A stretch of 6,686 nucleotides of DNA from Bacteroidetes bacterium CG2_30_32_10 (GTDB lineage Bacteria > Bacteroidota > Bacteroidia > Bacteroidales > CG2-30-32-10), in contig MNXO01000015.1 of the NCBI GenBank assembly GCA_001872995.1, positions 3,122 to 9,807 on the forward strand, read 5' to 3'. Below the pieces are notes generated by a model. That model saw only the letters and a program-made list of their open reading frames with translations. It was not told the DNA's origin and searched no databases. Below, piece after piece: positions 6,644 through 6,686 of this stretch (positions within the stretch are counted from its first letter, which is position 1; each line of letters opens with the position of its first letter). Position numbers and translations under genes: made by a program.

Positions 6644-6686
6644 TAATTGGGAAATAAATAATTATTAAACGTTAAAAAATATCTTT
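6644..6686 (-). other. Upstream region of the kinase gene (partial)
   Basis: These 43 AT-rich bases precede the kinase start on the minus strand. I see no Shine-Dalgarno sequence and no convincing TAnnTTTG element, so the promoter may lie beyond the window or the gene may follow another gene. Confidence 0.4.

Overview
The window is AT-rich DNA, most likely from a member of the Bacteroidota. Three things suggest this: strong Shine-Dalgarno sites are missing before the genes, a TAnnTTTG-type promoter motif is present, and the gene content fits (a small secreted repeat protein of a family I associate with Bacteroidota, and a very large TPR/PAS hybrid histidine kinase). The assignment comes from content and style, not from a marker gene.

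Layout. Positions 1-1089 (+) hold the 3' part of a xanthine dehydrogenase molybdenum-binding subunit; its 5' end lies outside the window. Positions 1090-1453 hold no gene. They contain four copies of a 7-bp CAATnnn repeat (1093-1120), then a roughly 200-bp segment bounded by perfect 17-bp inverted repeats (1147-1347) with internal hairpins, which looks like a MITE or a decayed IS, then a possible promoter. Positions 1454-1870 (+) encode a 138-residue exported protein built from five 17-residue repeats, resembling the '5-fold beta-flower' proteins. Positions 1871-2062, between convergent genes, hold 14 tandem CAATnnn heptads (1883-1980) and five 8-bp T(T/C)GTTTAC-like units (2004-2043). Positions 2063-6643 (-) encode a 1526-residue hybrid sensor kinase: signal peptide, about 8 TPRs, one membrane helix, four PAS domains, GAF, HisKA, HATPase and receiver. 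The last 43 bases are the kinase's upstream region.

How the parts relate. Nothing shows that the three genes share a pathway. The dehydrogenase belongs to purine catabolism, the kinase is an orphan hybrid sensor with no partner in view, and the small exported protein is of unknown function. The unusual part is the repeat-rich, probably mobile or recombinogenic tract at 1090-2045, which surrounds the small exported protein. I found no CRISPR array, tRNA, rRNA or convincing intrinsic terminator. I did not find strong evidence for a new multi-gene system.
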